A DNA stretch of 64,000 nucleotides from UBA3103 sp002365855 (GCA_030627625.1 DAOURR010000003.1:38669-102668), one strand, 5' to 3'; shown: positions 7,991 to 16,908, numbered from the stretch's first letter. Notes: a model not told the origin generated them from the sequence alone. A program made the numbers and translations.

Positions 7991-8770
7991 ATGATCGCAG
8001 CCGTTTTGCCTGTTCAAAATGAACAAAAAAAGATAAAAAAAACGGTTCAAACACTAATGACCGTTTCTGCCGGACTGATCATACCAGTTGTCAACGGATG
8101 TACTGATAAGTCCGGTGAGATCATCGGGAATTATCAGTCGGATAAAATTTTCCCTCTTTTTTTTAAGGAAACCCTTGGATTTGACGTTCCCAGGGCAATT
8201 GGGGCAAAGTGCGCGCTTGAAAAAGGGGCTGCCGCAGTCCTGTTTGTAGACGGGGATATGGACGGGGATATTGCCGCAAATTTAGAAGAGCTGATTAATA
8301 AGGTTACTAAAGAAAATATCGACATGGCCCTTACCAACTGTTATCCAGATGGCTGCCAGGAGATTTCCAGCCTGGCCCAGCATGTCTTACAAGCACGATA
8401 TGAGTTAAACAGGGAAATTGGACTGAAACAAGCTATTGGAGTGGCAATACCCAGCCACGGCCCGCACGCGGTTTCCCTGCGCCTGCTGCAGTCTGTTCCC
8501 CTGCGCGAACTGGCGATTCCCCCGGTATCCTTGAGCCTGGCAGCTAAAAGCGGACTGGAAATACGCGTTGGCACCAACATAGCGCATCAGGCCCTGGGTT
8601 CTCCGGAAAAAGATTTTACCCATTCGGAGCTTATTGCAGAAACCATCATCGGAGACTGCATTGAAGCCCTCAGGGTATATCGGGGCGAAGAGCGGCGCCG
8701 CGAGAAAGGCTCGGTGGTGTACAAGGGTTACCACCCTCAAAGGCGCCTGGACCTGCTGGTCGGGTTATAA
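7991..8770 (+). CDS. Family 2-like glycosyltransferase / nucleotidyltransferase-fold protein
   Basis: 259 aa. The N-terminus IAAVLPVQNEQKKIKKTV followed by VVNGCTDKSGEII is the GT-A nucleotide-sugar-binding start of family 2 glycosyltransferases, and VLFVDGDMDGDIAANL supplies the DxD metal-binding site at about residue 92. There are no membrane helices, so it is soluble and its acceptor is unknown. It is an isolated plus-strand gene inside a minus-strand block, divergent from yabG. It is likely monocistronic, with a hairpin terminator at 8798-8817 shared with or belonging to the convergent gene. Confidence 0.75.
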   Translation: MIAAVLPVQNEQKKIKKTVQTLMTVSAGLIIPVVNGCTDKSGEIIGNYQSDKIFPLFFKETLGFDVPRAIGAKCALEKGAAAVLFVDGDMDGDIAANLEELINKVTKENIDMALTNCYPDGCQEISSLAQHVLQARYELNREIGLKQAIGVAIPSHGPHAVSLRLLQSVPLRELAIPPVSLSLAAKSGLEIRVGTNIAHQALGSPEKDFTHSELIAETIIGDCIEALRVYRGEERRREKGSVVYKGYHPQRRLDLLVGL

Positions 8771-8797
8771 ACTGTTGGCAAATAAAAAAAACACAAC

Positions 8798-8817
8798 CCC
8801 GGTTCTCTCAAGCCGGG
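8798..8817 (-). terminator. Terminator between convergent genes
   Basis: The stem CCCGG/CCGGG with a 10-base loop is followed on the minus strand by GTTGTGTTTTTTTT. It serves the YkuK-like gene ending at 8823. Confidence 0.65.
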
Positions 8818-8822
8818 ACTGT

Positions 8823-9293
8823 TTACTTGGTGTGCTTATCCGCAACGGTGGATGCGCCGAAGGCCTCGGGCTTGATTTTTGCTCTAAAACCGCTCCCTGT
8901 TACCATCCCAACCACCTCACGGATGATATCCTTTGACTCTCCATGAATGCCGATATCAATATGGATTTCCACGTTCAGGTCATCAAACCCGTAATCAGCA
9001 AAAAACTTGTGGACCATCCCGCCTACTTCCAGGCTGAGCGCCGTCTCGTAGAATATCTTCTGGCGAAGGCTTTTGATTTTGCGCTGGGTTTTCTTGTGAT
9101 AGTAATATCGCGCACCCTTTCCCAGGCGGTGTACGATAACAGCGGTTACAAAGCAGGTACTGCTTCTGACCATGGAATCGGAGCCAATAATAATTTTGTA
9201 GGAAGATGTGGAAAGACCCTTGATATATTTTATAACATCAAGCATCATGTCTTCAAAACGCATCTTGCCTTTTGAAGGGCTGATAAAGTACAC
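8823..9293 (-). CDS. YkuK-like ribonuclease H-fold protein (DUF458)
   Basis: 156 aa. The patterns FISPSKGKMRFEDM, YKIIIGSDSM (an RNase-H-like first strand with Asp), KKTQRKIKSLRQKIFYETALSLEV and HIDIGIHGESKDIIREVVGMV match the YkuK/DUF458 family, which has an RNase H-like fold. GTG 9293 is preferred, with AGAGG 8 bases upstream; a GTG at 9299 would be only 2 bases from it. The gene ends in YkuK-type ADKHTK. It follows rsmA by 18 bases and may be cotranscribed with it. The cellular role of the family is unknown. Confidence 0.85.
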   Translation of the reverse strand: MYFISPSKGKMRFEDMMLDVIKYIKGLSTSSYKIIIGSDSMVRSSTCFVTAVIVHRLGKGARYYYHKKTQRKIKSLRQKIFYETALSLEVGGMVHKFFADYGFDDLNVEIHIDIGIHGESKDIIREVVGMVTGSGFRAKIKPEAFGASTVADKHTK

Positions 9294-9311
9294 TGCCACA
9301 TCCTCTTTCTT

Positions 9312-10196
9312 TTAAATTATTTCTCTCAATAATGCCTCCGTTAGATCAGCAAACTCATTAATATTTAATGTTTCACCCCGGCGCCCGGGATCGATTTTCG
9401 CATGGTTGAGAGCCCTTAGACAGGAATCCCTGCTAAAACCAAGGCCTGACCCGGAAAGTGAATTCAGCAGAGTTTTACGGCGCTGGCCAAAAGACGCCCT
9501 CACTACCTGGAAAAATGTCCTTTCATCGCTTACATTTACGGCAGGCTCCGGTCTTATTTTCAGCTTTACTACAGCAGAATCAACACCAGGCTGAGGGTAA
9601 AAAACGGTTCTGGGAACGCGGAAAAGCATTTTGGGCCGCGTGAAATAATTAACCACCACGCTGAGTGCTCCGTATGCTTTGGTACCTGGTAATGCAGCCA
9701 GCCGGGAGGCAACTTCAGCCTGGACCATAATAACTATCATGGAGATGTTAAACCTGCCAACAAGCATATGCATCAAAAGGGGGCTGGTAATATAATAGGG
9801 CAGGTTTGCCAGCATCTTGTAACTTCTCCCGCCTTGCCCAAAAACGCCTCCTGTCTTATCTGCAACCATTTCATCAAAATTAATATCCAGCGCATCACCC
9901 TGGATTAATTCGACATTCCCGGCGTGTTCCAGCATCCCGGCAAGGATACTCAGCAATCCTCTGTCCACCTCAACTGCCAGCACATTACCAGCACTAACAG
10001 AAGCCTGTGTAGTCAAGGCTCCCAAACCAGGACCTATTTCAACGACCAGATCGGACTTGTTTAATTCGGCTGCCCCTATAATTTTACGAACAATGTTCGG
10101 GTCTACTAAAAAATTTTGCCCGAGACTTTTACGGCAGGCCAGCCCATGATGCTTTAGCAAGGCCCGCACGGCAGTTGGAGAAGCAGTTTCGATCAA
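9312..10196 (-). CDS. rsmA: 16S rRNA (adenine1518/1519-N6)-dimethyltransferase RsmA
   Basis: 294 aa, the usual length. The start region KSLGQNFLVDPNIVRKI is the KsgA signature. SAM-binding VVEIGPGLGALT is at about residue 52, NLPYYITSPLL is the catalytic NLPY motif, and the C-terminus has the small helical domain (RASFGQRRKTLLNSL). It dimethylates two adjacent adenines in helix 45 of 16S rRNA during 30S assembly. The start codon is TTG with GGGGGAGG just upstream. It follows the yabE-like gene, as in Bacillus (yabE-rnmV-ksgA), but rnmV is missing between them. Confidence 0.97.
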   Translation of the reverse strand: MIETASPTAVRALLKHHGLACRKSLGQNFLVDPNIVRKIIGAAELNKSDLVVEIGPGLGALTTQASVSAGNVLAVEVDRGLLSILAGMLEHAGNVELIQGDALDINFDEMVADKTGGVFGQGGRSYKMLANLPYYITSPLLMHMLVGRFNISMIVIMVQAEVASRLAALPGTKAYGALSVVVNYFTRPKMLFRVPRTVFYPQPGVDSAVVKLKIRPEPAVNVSDERTFFQVVRASFGQRRKTLLNSLSGSGLGFSRDSCLRALNHAKIDPGRRGETLNINEFADLTEALLREII

Positions 10197-10289
10197 ACTT
10201 CCTCCCCCCGTGTAATTTAAATTTCAAAAAAAATTCGACAGGCTTAAACAGTCTTATTCTTATTATACCCATTTCAGCCAAAACGAAAA

Positions 10290-10307
10290 GAGGGCCTTTC
10301 GGCCCTC
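10290..10307 (-). terminator. Terminator after the yabE-like gene
   Basis: The stem GAGGGCC/GGCCCTC with a four-base loop is followed on the minus strand by TTTTCGTTTT, just past the yabE-like stop. Confidence 0.85.
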
Positions 10308-10310
10308 CTG

Positions 10311-11330
10311 TCAATTTAATATGTAAACCTTTGTTTTTCTGACCCCCCAGCTCATGGCCTGGTTGTACGTTTCAAAAAAGAGGTCAATCCTGTTTCCTTT
10401 GATGCTGCCCCCCCGGTCGAGCGCAGTGGCATAACCGTAACCTTCCACATACATTCGTGTCCCCATGGGGATCTGCGTTGTGTCAACCGCTACAACCCCA
10501 TAATAGGGAGCGACCCCTGATGCTGTATTGTAGCCCGTATATGTGTATGCAGAAGCAATCATATCCAATTCCTGCGAATACCTGATATTTTCGCCGCCCC
10601 GGGAAACCACCAACCCGCTGCCGACCATAACTACTTTTTCTGTTGGAGAGGATATCTTCTCTGAGGATAATAGCTGGCGGTCTACCTCGCTTCCATCCCG
10701 GTAAGTTACCTGCCAGTGCTTTCGCTCGGCGCCATCCCGGCCTTCCTGGGCAACCCGGGTGGTACCCTGCGGAATGCTGATAGTATACTTGTTTATTGTT
10801 TCAAATGGAACTGCTTCCTCAATAATTACATTTTCCTGGCGTACTCTCGCAACAGTGATCTTCATATCCTGAGCCAGGCTGGTTTCTTTGTCTGGCTTAA
10901 CTTCGTCCAGCGGGCCAAGATTAATATTGTATTCGCCCAGGACATCATTGACGGTGCGACCTCTGGTCCTAACCGCGAGTACGCTTCCATCGGCTGTAAT
11001 GCTTATGTCAAGCGCCCGGTTAACTCTGACTACCATCCCGTTGCTCAATGGCGTGCCCACCGGCGGGTTTATCTCGTCTTGATCCTGCAGGGCGATGCCC
11101 TGCTCTAACACAGCATCTTCAACCGTGCCGGCAAAAGTCTGGATAGTCGTTTCTGCCCCGTCAACAACCAGCGTAATAGATTTGTTGGTATGGACATAGC
11201 CTCCCATAAGCAGAACAGCCATGACAGACGCAGCTGCCGCTGATTGGACCAAGAAGCCCCGCTTTCGGGGCGCCGGTAGATATTGACGGATTTTATTCAA
11301 CAAGGATCCAAATAACTTTTTCCAACTCAT
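10311..11330 (-). CDS. YabE-like cell-wall protein: DUF348, G5 and 3D domains
   Basis: 339 aa. One N-terminal membrane segment (about 27-47) is followed by two DUF348 repeats (about 50-150, TLVVDGAETTIQTFAGTVEDAV and ITADGSVLAVRTRGRTVNDVL), a G5 domain (about 155-235) and a C-terminal 3D domain (about 255-339, ASAYTYTGYNTASG, ATALDRGGSIKGNRIDLFF). The 3D domain (three conserved Asp) occurs in lytic transglycosylases such as YabE/YocH and resuscitation-factor-like proteins. Two ATG codons are adjacent; the second (11330) has the better spacing from AAGGAGG. Its role in peptidoglycan remodelling is inferred from the domains. Confidence 0.92.
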   Translation of the reverse strand: MSWKKLFGSLLNKIRQYLPAPRKRGFLVQSAAAASVMAVLLMGGYVHTNKSITLVVDGAETTIQTFAGTVEDAVLEQGIALQDQDEINPPVGTPLSNGMVVRVNRALDISITADGSVLAVRTRGRTVNDVLGEYNINLGPLDEVKPDKETSLAQDMKITVARVRQENVIIEEAVPFETINKYTISIPQGTTRVAQEGRDGAERKHWQVTYRDGSEVDRQLLSSEKISSPTEKVVMVGSGLVVSRGGENIRYSQELDMIASAYTYTGYNTASGVAPYYGVVAVDTTQIPMGTRMYVEGYGYATALDRGGSIKGNRIDLFFETYNQAMSWGVRKTKVYILN

Positions 11331-11629
11331 CATATGCCTCCTTAAACAGGTACGGCACTAATTATAATCCTTTTTCACCACCACATCTTTAATGTTTAGC
11401 AAACTCATGAAACGCAATATTACCTGACATTTTTTTTGGATACCGTACCGTTTATTTCCTAGCACATTACATTCTACAATAAGTTGCTGGTTAAGGGTAG
11501 GCTTTATTTTGTCGTTTCAAATCGATCGGACAAACCAACTCCGGCTACAAATACTCAAAGCCCTTGTTACACAAAAGGTTGGGTATTTTATGAATTTAAT
11601 TAATTTTTTTGATTTTACTCTAAAAAACA

Positions 11630-11659
11630 CAGAAACGGCCGTCACCAGATCCGTTTCTG
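11630..11659 (-). terminator. Terminator after the UPF0158 gene
   Basis: A perfect 9-bp stem CAGAAACGG/CCGTTTCTG with a 12-base loop, followed on the minus strand by TTTTTTA. The rest of the 350-base gap 11334-11683 is AT-rich and should hold the yabE-like gene's promoter; I found no clear promoter or gene there. Confidence 0.8.
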
Positions 11660-11683
11660 CTGTTGATATTTCATATTGATTGT

Positions 11684-12109
11684 CTAGGTGGTCTTTTCCA
11701 GCAGTTCTATTTCTCTCTCCTTAAACCACTCTTTCAGGTACTGAGCCAGCCTGCTGTTTTGAAACGTGTACCAGTTATGGCGTTCATCTTCGTATTCCAT
11801 TAATACTTTTTTAAACTTGGCGTCTGTATCAAGCTCCTTTAACAGGCGGTTTTTTAAATCGGGGTCTTCGATAGTCGAGGCGTAGTCCTGCTTGATTTTA
11901 CAAGAAAGTTCTTCGCTTAATTTTGGCAGCCTTACAAACCTGTTAGTCTGTCTTTCAAGCTTCGTGATCATCTCTGTATGTTCCGGAAAATCCAGGGGCG
12001 AAAAAAATCTCACGTCACCGTTCTGCAGATCCAGGTAATATTCGGAGTGCTGGCTGCTGTTCTCAAAAGCATTAGTAATCCAGGCCATAATGACGGAAAC
12101 CTGTCGCAT
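11684..12109 (-). CDS. UPF0158 family protein
   Basis: 141 aa. IMAWITNAFENSSQHSEYYL, followed by VRFFSP, RFVRLPKLSEELSCKIKQDYA and a C-terminus RHNWYTFQNSRLAQYLKEWF, matches the uncharacterised UPF0158 family, whose members share the pattern of a short N-terminal beta sheet and an aromatic-rich C-terminal helical half. It is cytoplasmic with no catalytic motif recognised. ATG 12109 has GGAGGG 9 bases upstream. It lies 63 bases downstream of cobO and ends in its own terminator. Function unknown. Confidence 0.75.
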   Translation of the reverse strand: MRQVSVIMAWITNAFENSSQHSEYYLDLQNGDVRFFSPLDFPEHTEMITKLERQTNRFVRLPKLSEELSCKIKQDYASTIEDPDLKNRLLKELDTDAKFKKVLMEYEDERHNWYTFQNSRLAQYLKEWFKEREIELLEKTT

Positions 12110-12172
12110 TCACCAAACCCTCCTATTCATAAATTCATCTTTCCCAACGGTAAGGTTATTCTCTAGCTTTTG

Positions 12173-12712
12173 TTAATATTCGATCCCCTTCTGGGCGGGG
12201 ATTCCCTGAGTAAACGGGTGCTTTATCTCACGCATTTCAGTAACCAGATCGGCGCGCTCGATGATTTCCGGCGAAGCATTGCGCCCGGTCATAACAAGGT
12301 GGAGACTGCCTGGTTTTTTGTCTAGCAAGGCCAGCACGTCATCCAGCGCAACGAGGCCGTAATGAATGGCGTAAAGAATCTCGTCAAGGATAATCATATC
12401 GTATTTTTCTGAGGATATTTCCGCCCTCGCAGCATCCAGAGCTTCTAAAGCAGCGTGGCGGTGTTCATCAAGAGACTGATCGTCTTTCCCTTTGATAAAT
12501 CCGCCGCCCATCTGGCGCATTTCAAAGTTTGCGCCCAATTTTTCAGCTGCCTTTAATTCGCCGTATTTCCAGCCTCCTTTGATAAACTGGATGACAAGAA
12601 TCTTCATACCCTGTCCCCAGGCGCGAAGAGCCATTCCCAGCGCAGCGGTGGTTTTACCCTTGCCGTTGCCGGTATTAACCAAAATCAATCCCTTTTTTTT
12701 CTGCTCGTCCAA
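12173..12712 (-). CDS. cobO: Corrinoid adenosyltransferase CobO/BtuR
   Basis: 179 aa from the TTG start. The P-loop VNTGNGKGKTTAALGMALRA binds ATP (about residue 12), and LDEILYAIHYGLVAL and LVMTGRNASPEIIERADLVTEM are CobA/CobO signatures. It transfers the adenosyl group of ATP to cobalamin or cobyrinic acid diamide. The frame extends to an ATG at 12757, but GGGAGG lies 7 bases before TTG 12712 and the family normally begins just before KGLILVNTGNGKGKTT, so I prefer TTG. No cobalamin riboswitch is visible upstream. It sits between tatD and the UPF0158 gene, away from other B12 genes. Confidence 0.93.
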   Translation of the reverse strand: MDEQKKKGLILVNTGNGKGKTTAALGMALRAWGQGMKILVIQFIKGGWKYGELKAAEKLGANFEMRQMGGGFIKGKDDQSLDEHRHAALEALDAARAEISSEKYDMIILDEILYAIHYGLVALDDVLALLDKKPGSLHLVMTGRNASPEIIERADLVTEMREIKHPFTQGIPAQKGIEY

Positions 12713-12793
12713 AACATAACCTCCCTTACGATTCAACCTCCATTTGGGCAGTTGCATAATCCTTTACTGGTCAATTTCTTAACAATTATATAT

Positions 12794-13564
12794 TCAAGCA
12801 ATTCTGAATAATCTCCTGCCGTTTTCTGTACATATCCTGGCTAATTCTTCGGTCTTTATCCCCCTGAGCCGCGCGATCTCTTCGGCAGTGAACAATACAT
12901 ACGCCGGCTCGTTTCGCTTACCCCTGTGCGGCAGCGGTGTGAGGTACGGCGCATCCGTTTCAATCAAAAGACGGTCAGGATCAATGCGGGCGGCAATATC
13001 TTTCAGCTTGGGAGCTTTAGGGAAGGTAACGGGCCCGGCGATAGAAATATAAAAACCCATTTCAATGCATTCGACGGCCATTTCCCAACTGCCGGAATAG
13101 CAGTGCATTACCCCGCCGGAAGGCCCCAGGCCCTCCCTGCGCAAGATTCCCATAATGTCGCCATGTGCATCACGATCGTGTATGATCACAGGTTTATTTA
13201 ACTTTTTGGCCAGGGCCAGCTGCTCCTGAAACACCCTGCGCTGAACTAGCCTCGGGGACAAGTTCCGGTAATAGTCCAGGCCCATCTCGCCGACCGCTAC
13301 TACCTTGGGATGGGCCGCAAGCCTTTCCATCTCATATAGATACCTGGGACCAGCTTTTGCAGCGTCATGAGGGTGAATCCCCACAGCGGCGTAGATCAGG
13401 TCATACTCATCCGCCAGCTCTATGGCGCGCTGGGATGATTCTAAATTATAGCCTGCATTCAGGATATGGGCCACCCCGGCAAGCCGGGCCCTGCGGATCA
13501 TATCGTCCCGGTCGGCCTCGTAGACATCGTCATCCAGATGGGCATGCGTATCAAAAAGGATCAT
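12794..13564 (-). CDS. tatD: TatD family metal-dependent DNase
   Basis: 256 aa. It has the TIM-barrel metal site: HAHLDDD at the N-terminus, VGEMGLDYY, PVIIHDRDAHG, GVMHCYSGSW and LLIETDAPYLTP. TatD-family enzymes are Mg-dependent 3'-5' exonucleases / deoxyribonucleases. AAGGAG 6 bases upstream fixes the ATG at 13564; an upstream in-frame ATG lies at 13582. It follows metG by 19 bases and is cotranscribed with it, as metS-yabD are in Bacillus, so its expression is probably under the T-box leader too. Confidence 0.95.
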   Translation of the reverse strand: MILFDTHAHLDDDVYEADRDDMIRRARLAGVAHILNAGYNLESSQRAIELADEYDLIYAAVGIHPHDAAKAGPRYLYEMERLAAHPKVVAVGEMGLDYYRNLSPRLVQRRVFQEQLALAKKLNKPVIIHDRDAHGDIMGILRREGLGPSGGVMHCYSGSWEMAVECIEMGFYISIAGPVTFPKAPKLKDIAARIDPDRLLIETDAPYLTPLPHRGKRNEPAYVLFTAEEIARLRGIKTEELARICTENGRRLFRIA

Positions 13565-13583
13565 GGATGTCTCCTTTTCCATT

Positions 13584-15131
13584 TTATTTATTGGTACCTG
13601 TATCGATCCTGGGGAACAGCCCCTCCCCGCGCTTTACAACCGTGCCCGGGGGCAGTTTGCCCCAGCTCAAAGACTCCCATATTTGAAGCTCGTGACGGTC
13701 CGGAATGCCAAGCTGAGTCCAGACCCTAGCCGGCAGTAAGGGCATAAAAGGCGAAGATAAAATAGTTATAAACCGCAGGCTCTCCGACAGGTTGTACATG
13801 ACGGTGGACAGACGATCCCTCCTGGCAGGGTCCTTGGCTAACGTCCAGGGAGCAGACTCGTCCACATACTTGTTAGCCCGGCCCACCAGCCGCCAGATAG
13901 CAGCCAATGCGCTGGACAGATCCAACCTGTCCATACACTCCTCCACTGCCAGCGGGGTTTGTTCAGCCAGGTCGATAAGCTCCTGGTCGGGCCCTTCCGG
14001 CGCGGCTGCAGGTTGAACTATACCACCAAAATATTTTTCCACCATGGCAATGGAACGGCTGACCAGGTTTCCCAGGTCGTTGGCCAAATCTTTGTTGATC
14101 CGCTCCACCAGGGCGTCTTCGCTATAGTAACTGTCAGAACCAAAAGGCAATTCTCTGAGTAAGTAATACCTGATCGCGTCTACCCCGTACTTGTCGACCA
14201 GGACATGGGGGTCAACAACATTTCCCTTGGACTTGGACATCTTTCCGCTTTCGAGCATTAGCCAGCCATGGGCCACTACCTGCCTCGGCAGCTCAAGCCC
14301 TGCAGCCATCAGCAGCGCCGGCCAGATGATACTGTGGAACCGAACGATATCTTTGGCCATCAGATGCACGTCAGCAGGCCAGTACTTCTTGTAGAGGCTG
14401 TCGTCCTCAGTGCCGTAGCCCAGGGCGGATATGTAGTTGGTAAGGGCGTCAATCCAGACGTAAATGACATGTTTATGGTCAAAAGGAACTGGAATCCCCC
14501 AGTTGAAAGTAGTTCTGGAAACACAAAGGTCCTCGAGCCCGCTTTTTATGAAACTTACCATCTCATTGCGCCGGGAAGGCGGCTGAATGAATTCGGGATG
14601 TGCTTCAATGTGTTCGAGCAGCCTGCCGGCGTATTTTGACATCCGGAAAAAATAGCTTTCCTCCTGCAGCATTTCCACCGGCCTTCCGCAGTCAGGGCAA
14701 GCGCCCTGGTCAAGTTTGCTTTCAACCCAGAAGGCCTCGCAGGGCGAGCAGTACCAGCCCTCGTAGCTGGCTTTATAGATATCCCCCTGGTCATAAAGCT
14801 TCTGGAAGAGCGTTACGACCACCTTTTTGTGTCTCGGCTCGGTTGTACGGATAAAATCGTCATACTCAACTTCAAGACGCCCCCACAAAAGCTTGAAACC
14901 TGCCACAATTCTATCAACATGCTGACCAGGAGTCATCCCCTTTGATTTTGCCGCTCTCTCAATCTTCTGGCCGTGCTCATCCGAGCCGGTCAAGAACCGG
15001 GTGTCATAGCCCGTCATTTTTTTAAAGCGTGCAATCGCATCGGCTGCCACAGTCGTGTATGCGTGCCCGATGTGCAGGTTGTCGCTAGGGTAATAAATGG
15101 GAGTTGTAATATAAAACTTCCCCTTATGCAT
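13584..15131 (-). CDS. metG: Methionyl-tRNA synthetase
   Basis: 515 aa class Ia synthetase: YYPSDNLHIGHAYTT (HIGH motif), CSPC...CPDC zinc knuckle at about 125-145, WIDALTNYISALGY, and KMSKSKGN (KMSKS) at about 298. It loads Met onto initiator and elongator tRNA-Met. The C-terminal tRNA-binding/dimerisation domain of about 110 residues present in the 660-residue Bacillus form is absent, so this is the short form. The ATG is downstream of a T-box leader (15160-15460) and a consensus promoter. Confidence 0.97.
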   Translation of the reverse strand: MHKGKFYITTPIYYPSDNLHIGHAYTTVAADAIARFKKMTGYDTRFLTGSDEHGQKIERAAKSKGMTPGQHVDRIVAGFKLLWGRLEVEYDDFIRTTEPRHKKVVVTLFQKLYDQGDIYKASYEGWYCSPCEAFWVESKLDQGACPDCGRPVEMLQEESYFFRMSKYAGRLLEHIEAHPEFIQPPSRRNEMVSFIKSGLEDLCVSRTTFNWGIPVPFDHKHVIYVWIDALTNYISALGYGTEDDSLYKKYWPADVHLMAKDIVRFHSIIWPALLMAAGLELPRQVVAHGWLMLESGKMSKSKGNVVDPHVLVDKYGVDAIRYYLLRELPFGSDSYYSEDALVERINKDLANDLGNLVSRSIAMVEKYFGGIVQPAAAPEGPDQELIDLAEQTPLAVEECMDRLDLSSALAAIWRLVGRANKYVDESAPWTLAKDPARRDRLSTVMYNLSESLRFITILSSPFMPLLPARVWTQLGIPDRHELQIWESLSWGKLPPGTVVKRGEGLFPRIDTGTNK

Positions 15132-15159
15132 CTTGGTTCTACCTACCTTCCTATCGTTG

Positions 15160-15460
15160 AATCAAAAAAAATTAAACCTCACCCCTATCTTTTGTGAGGG
15201 GCGAAGTTTTTAAACTCTCGCGGTACCACCCTTATTTGCCTGCTCCTCGCGAAGCCTGGCCTCTACGGTACAGGGAAGCGCTCCCGATACTGCGGCATGG
15301 TAACGGCGCCCAACCCGGCACGGCTTACGATAAATTTCAGCCGCTCAGCTCCAGAGCCATGTTCGGCCAGCTTTCCCCGGCGGGCTTGCACCTTCCCCCG
15401 CTCTCTGTACGGGTATTATTTGGCTTACTCTTCTCCTTCATTGCTGTTATCTTGATAGCA
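15160..15460 (-). promoter_or_regulatory. T-box riboswitch leader of metG
   Basis: Minus-strand RNA. The conserved T-box AAGGGTGGTACCGCG is at 15219-15233. Downstream lies a terminator stem (CCTCAC/GTGAGG, 15176-15206) followed by TTTAATTTTTTTT at 15164-15176. Upstream is a long stem I region (from about 15460) whose specifier candidate, AUG at 15358-15360 in GAACATGGCTCTGGAG, matches methionine, the cognate amino acid of the downstream gene. Uncharged tRNA-Met binding would stabilise the antiterminator and allow metG-tatD expression. This is the only riboswitch-type leader recognised in the window. Confidence 0.95.
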
Positions 15461-15473
15461 TAATAACATATAG

Positions 15474-15503
15474 ATTTTAAAATGATTGCTGGCAACTTGT
15501 CAA
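15474..15503 (-). promoter_or_regulatory. metG T-box promoter
   Basis: -35 TTGACA (15498-15503) and -10 TAAAAT (15474-15479) with an 18-base spacer on the minus strand, just upstream of the T-box leader; transcription would start near 15467. It lies back to back with the abrB promoter region. Confidence 0.7.
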
Positions 15504-15552
15504 GTTTTCACCAAATCATGCAAAAATATTGTATAATTTTACAAAAAGCATC

Positions 15553-15581
15553 TTGACTTTTAATGGAATCATTGGTACCAT
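15553..15581 (+). promoter_or_regulatory. Candidate abrB promoter
   Basis: -35 TTGACT (15553-15558), 17-base spacer, -10 TACCAT (15576-15581); start expected near 15588. A second TATAAT lies at 15532-15537 without a well-placed -35. Confidence 0.5.
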
Positions 15582-15639
15582 TTACTTGTAAAAAAAATCA
15601 ACTATTTGTCGAAAAATGTCGGATAAGGAGGGACAGAAT

Positions 15640-15894
15640 TTGAAATCAACTGGTATTGTCAGAAAGGTGGACGAGCTTGGCAGGGTAGTTATCCCGATCG
15701 AGCTGCGGCGGACTTTAGGCATTGACGAAAAGGACGCCCTGGAAATCTACGTTGACGCGGAAAAAATTATTCTGAAAAAATACGAGCCCGCCTGCGTCTT
15801 CTGCGGAAATGCCTCGGACGTACAGCACTACAAAAACAAATTGGTCTGCCGCGAGTGCTCTACGGCCATGTTTGAGAACACTAAAATTAGCTAA
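15640..15894 (+). CDS. abrB: AbrB family transition-state regulator
   Basis: 84 aa. The N-terminal KSTGIVRKVDELGRVVIPIE plus LRRTLGI is the AbrB swapped-hairpin DNA-binding domain, and C-terminal CVFCGNASD...LVCREC forms a possible four-Cys zinc site. AbrB-type proteins repress post-exponential and sporulation genes. TTG 15640 is preferred because AAGGAGG lies 8 bases upstream and the protein then starts exactly at the family's MKSTGIV; a longer frame starts at ATG 15616 without a ribosome binding site. It is the only plus-strand gene of the metG-rsmI region, as in Bacillus, where abrB lies between rsmI and metS. Confidence 0.95.
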   Translation: MKSTGIVRKVDELGRVVIPIELRRTLGIDEKDALEIYVDAEKIILKKYEPACVFCGNASDVQHYKNKLVCRECSTAMFENTKIS

Positions 15895-15901
15895 CTGATT
15901 G

Positions 15902-15933
15902 AGAAGAGAGACTTAAAAAACTGTCTCTCTTCT
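15902..15933 (+). terminator. Terminator after abrB
   Basis: An 11-bp perfect stem AGAAGAGAGAC/GTCTCTCTTCT with a 10-base loop and a short T-rich tail, 8 bases after the abrB stop codon. It may also serve the convergent rsmI transcript. Confidence 0.8.
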
Positions 15934-15994
15934 TTATTGAAAAGTAAAATATGATGCAACTGCTTTGCTTTAACCGCACCTCAACCGGGGTGCA

Positions 15995-16855
15995 TTATTT
16001 ATTATCTACGACCGCCCGGTAGACTTCCCGCCTGGGAAGGCCGCGCACGCGCGCCACGTCACGAATGGCCTCCTTGCGGCCTATTCCTTCAGCTTCCAGC
16101 TTGGCTACATGGGCAGCCGGCTCCAGGTCGAGCCAGGTGTCTTCTTTGATTTGATCGCTCTGCTCACCTTGCGCTCCCGATACCACCAGGGTGACCTCCC
16201 CACGAGGTTCGTTTTCTTCAAAATGTTTGATCAGCCCTACCAAATCTCCCCTGATGATTTCCTCAAATTTTTTGGTCAATTCCCTTGCCACCGCCGCCTG
16301 CCTGTTGCCAAACACTTTAAGCAATACGTCCAGGAACGACTTCAGGCGGTGTGGGGCCTCGTAAAAAACAAGGGTCATGCGCAAACTGCTGACCTCAACC
16401 AGTTTCTCATGGCGAGCTTTTTTATTCAAAGGCAGGAAGCCTAAAAAAACGAAGGATTCCGTTGGAAGACCTGAAACTACCAGTGCTGTAACAGCCGCAC
16501 TGGGTCCGGGGACGGGAACTACTTCGCATCCATTTTCCAGTGCCATGGAAACCATTTCCGACCCGGGATCAGAAATCCCCGGCAGGCCTGCATCGGTCAC
16601 CAGGGCGACATTTTTTCCGGAGGATAGCAACTCCAGCAGGTAGTCGCCTTTTTTCCTGCGGTTGTGCTGGTGATAGCTGGTGAGAGGTGTGTGGAGGTCA
16701 TAATGACTTAGCAGCTTACGGGTGTGGCGAGTGTCTTCCGCAGCGATCAGATCAGCCTCCCGCATTACCCTCAAGGCACGCAGGGTGATATCTTCCAGGT
16801 TGCCTATAGGTGTCGCGCAGAGATAGAGCACCCCTTTCTTTTGTTCCCCGGTCAA
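15995..16855 (-). CDS. rsmI: 16S rRNA (cytidine1402-2'-O)-methyltransferase RsmI
   Basis: 286 aa. The start LYLCATPIGNLEDITLRALR, the SAM-binding loop LVTDAGLPGISDPGSEMV, and VVPVPGPSAAVTALVVSGLPTESF are the YraL/RsmI signatures. With RsmH it makes m4Cm1402 in the ribosomal P site. TTG start with GAGGTGAGG 7 bases upstream. It follows yabA, and the order yaaT-yabA-rsmI matches Bacillus except that yabB and yazA are absent. Confidence 0.96.
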   Translation of the reverse strand: MTGEQKKGVLYLCATPIGNLEDITLRALRVMREADLIAAEDTRHTRKLLSHYDLHTPLTSYHQHNRRKKGDYLLELLSSGKNVALVTDAGLPGISDPGSEMVSMALENGCEVVPVPGPSAAVTALVVSGLPTESFVFLGFLPLNKKARHEKLVEVSSLRMTLVFYEAPHRLKSFLDVLLKVFGNRQAAVARELTKKFEEIIRGDLVGLIKHFEENEPRGEVTLVVSGAQGEQSDQIKEDTWLDLEPAAHVAKLEAEGIGRKEAIRDVARVRGLPRREVYRAVVDNK

Positions 16856-16908
16856 ACCAGCCTCACCTCTTTAATTTGCTATCACCTCAAGCCAGGTTTA
16901 AATAAAGT

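Noticed and set aside
12110..12793. Cobalamin riboswitch near cobO
   Set aside because: No B12-box-like segment (GCCACTG) or suitable length upstream of cobO.
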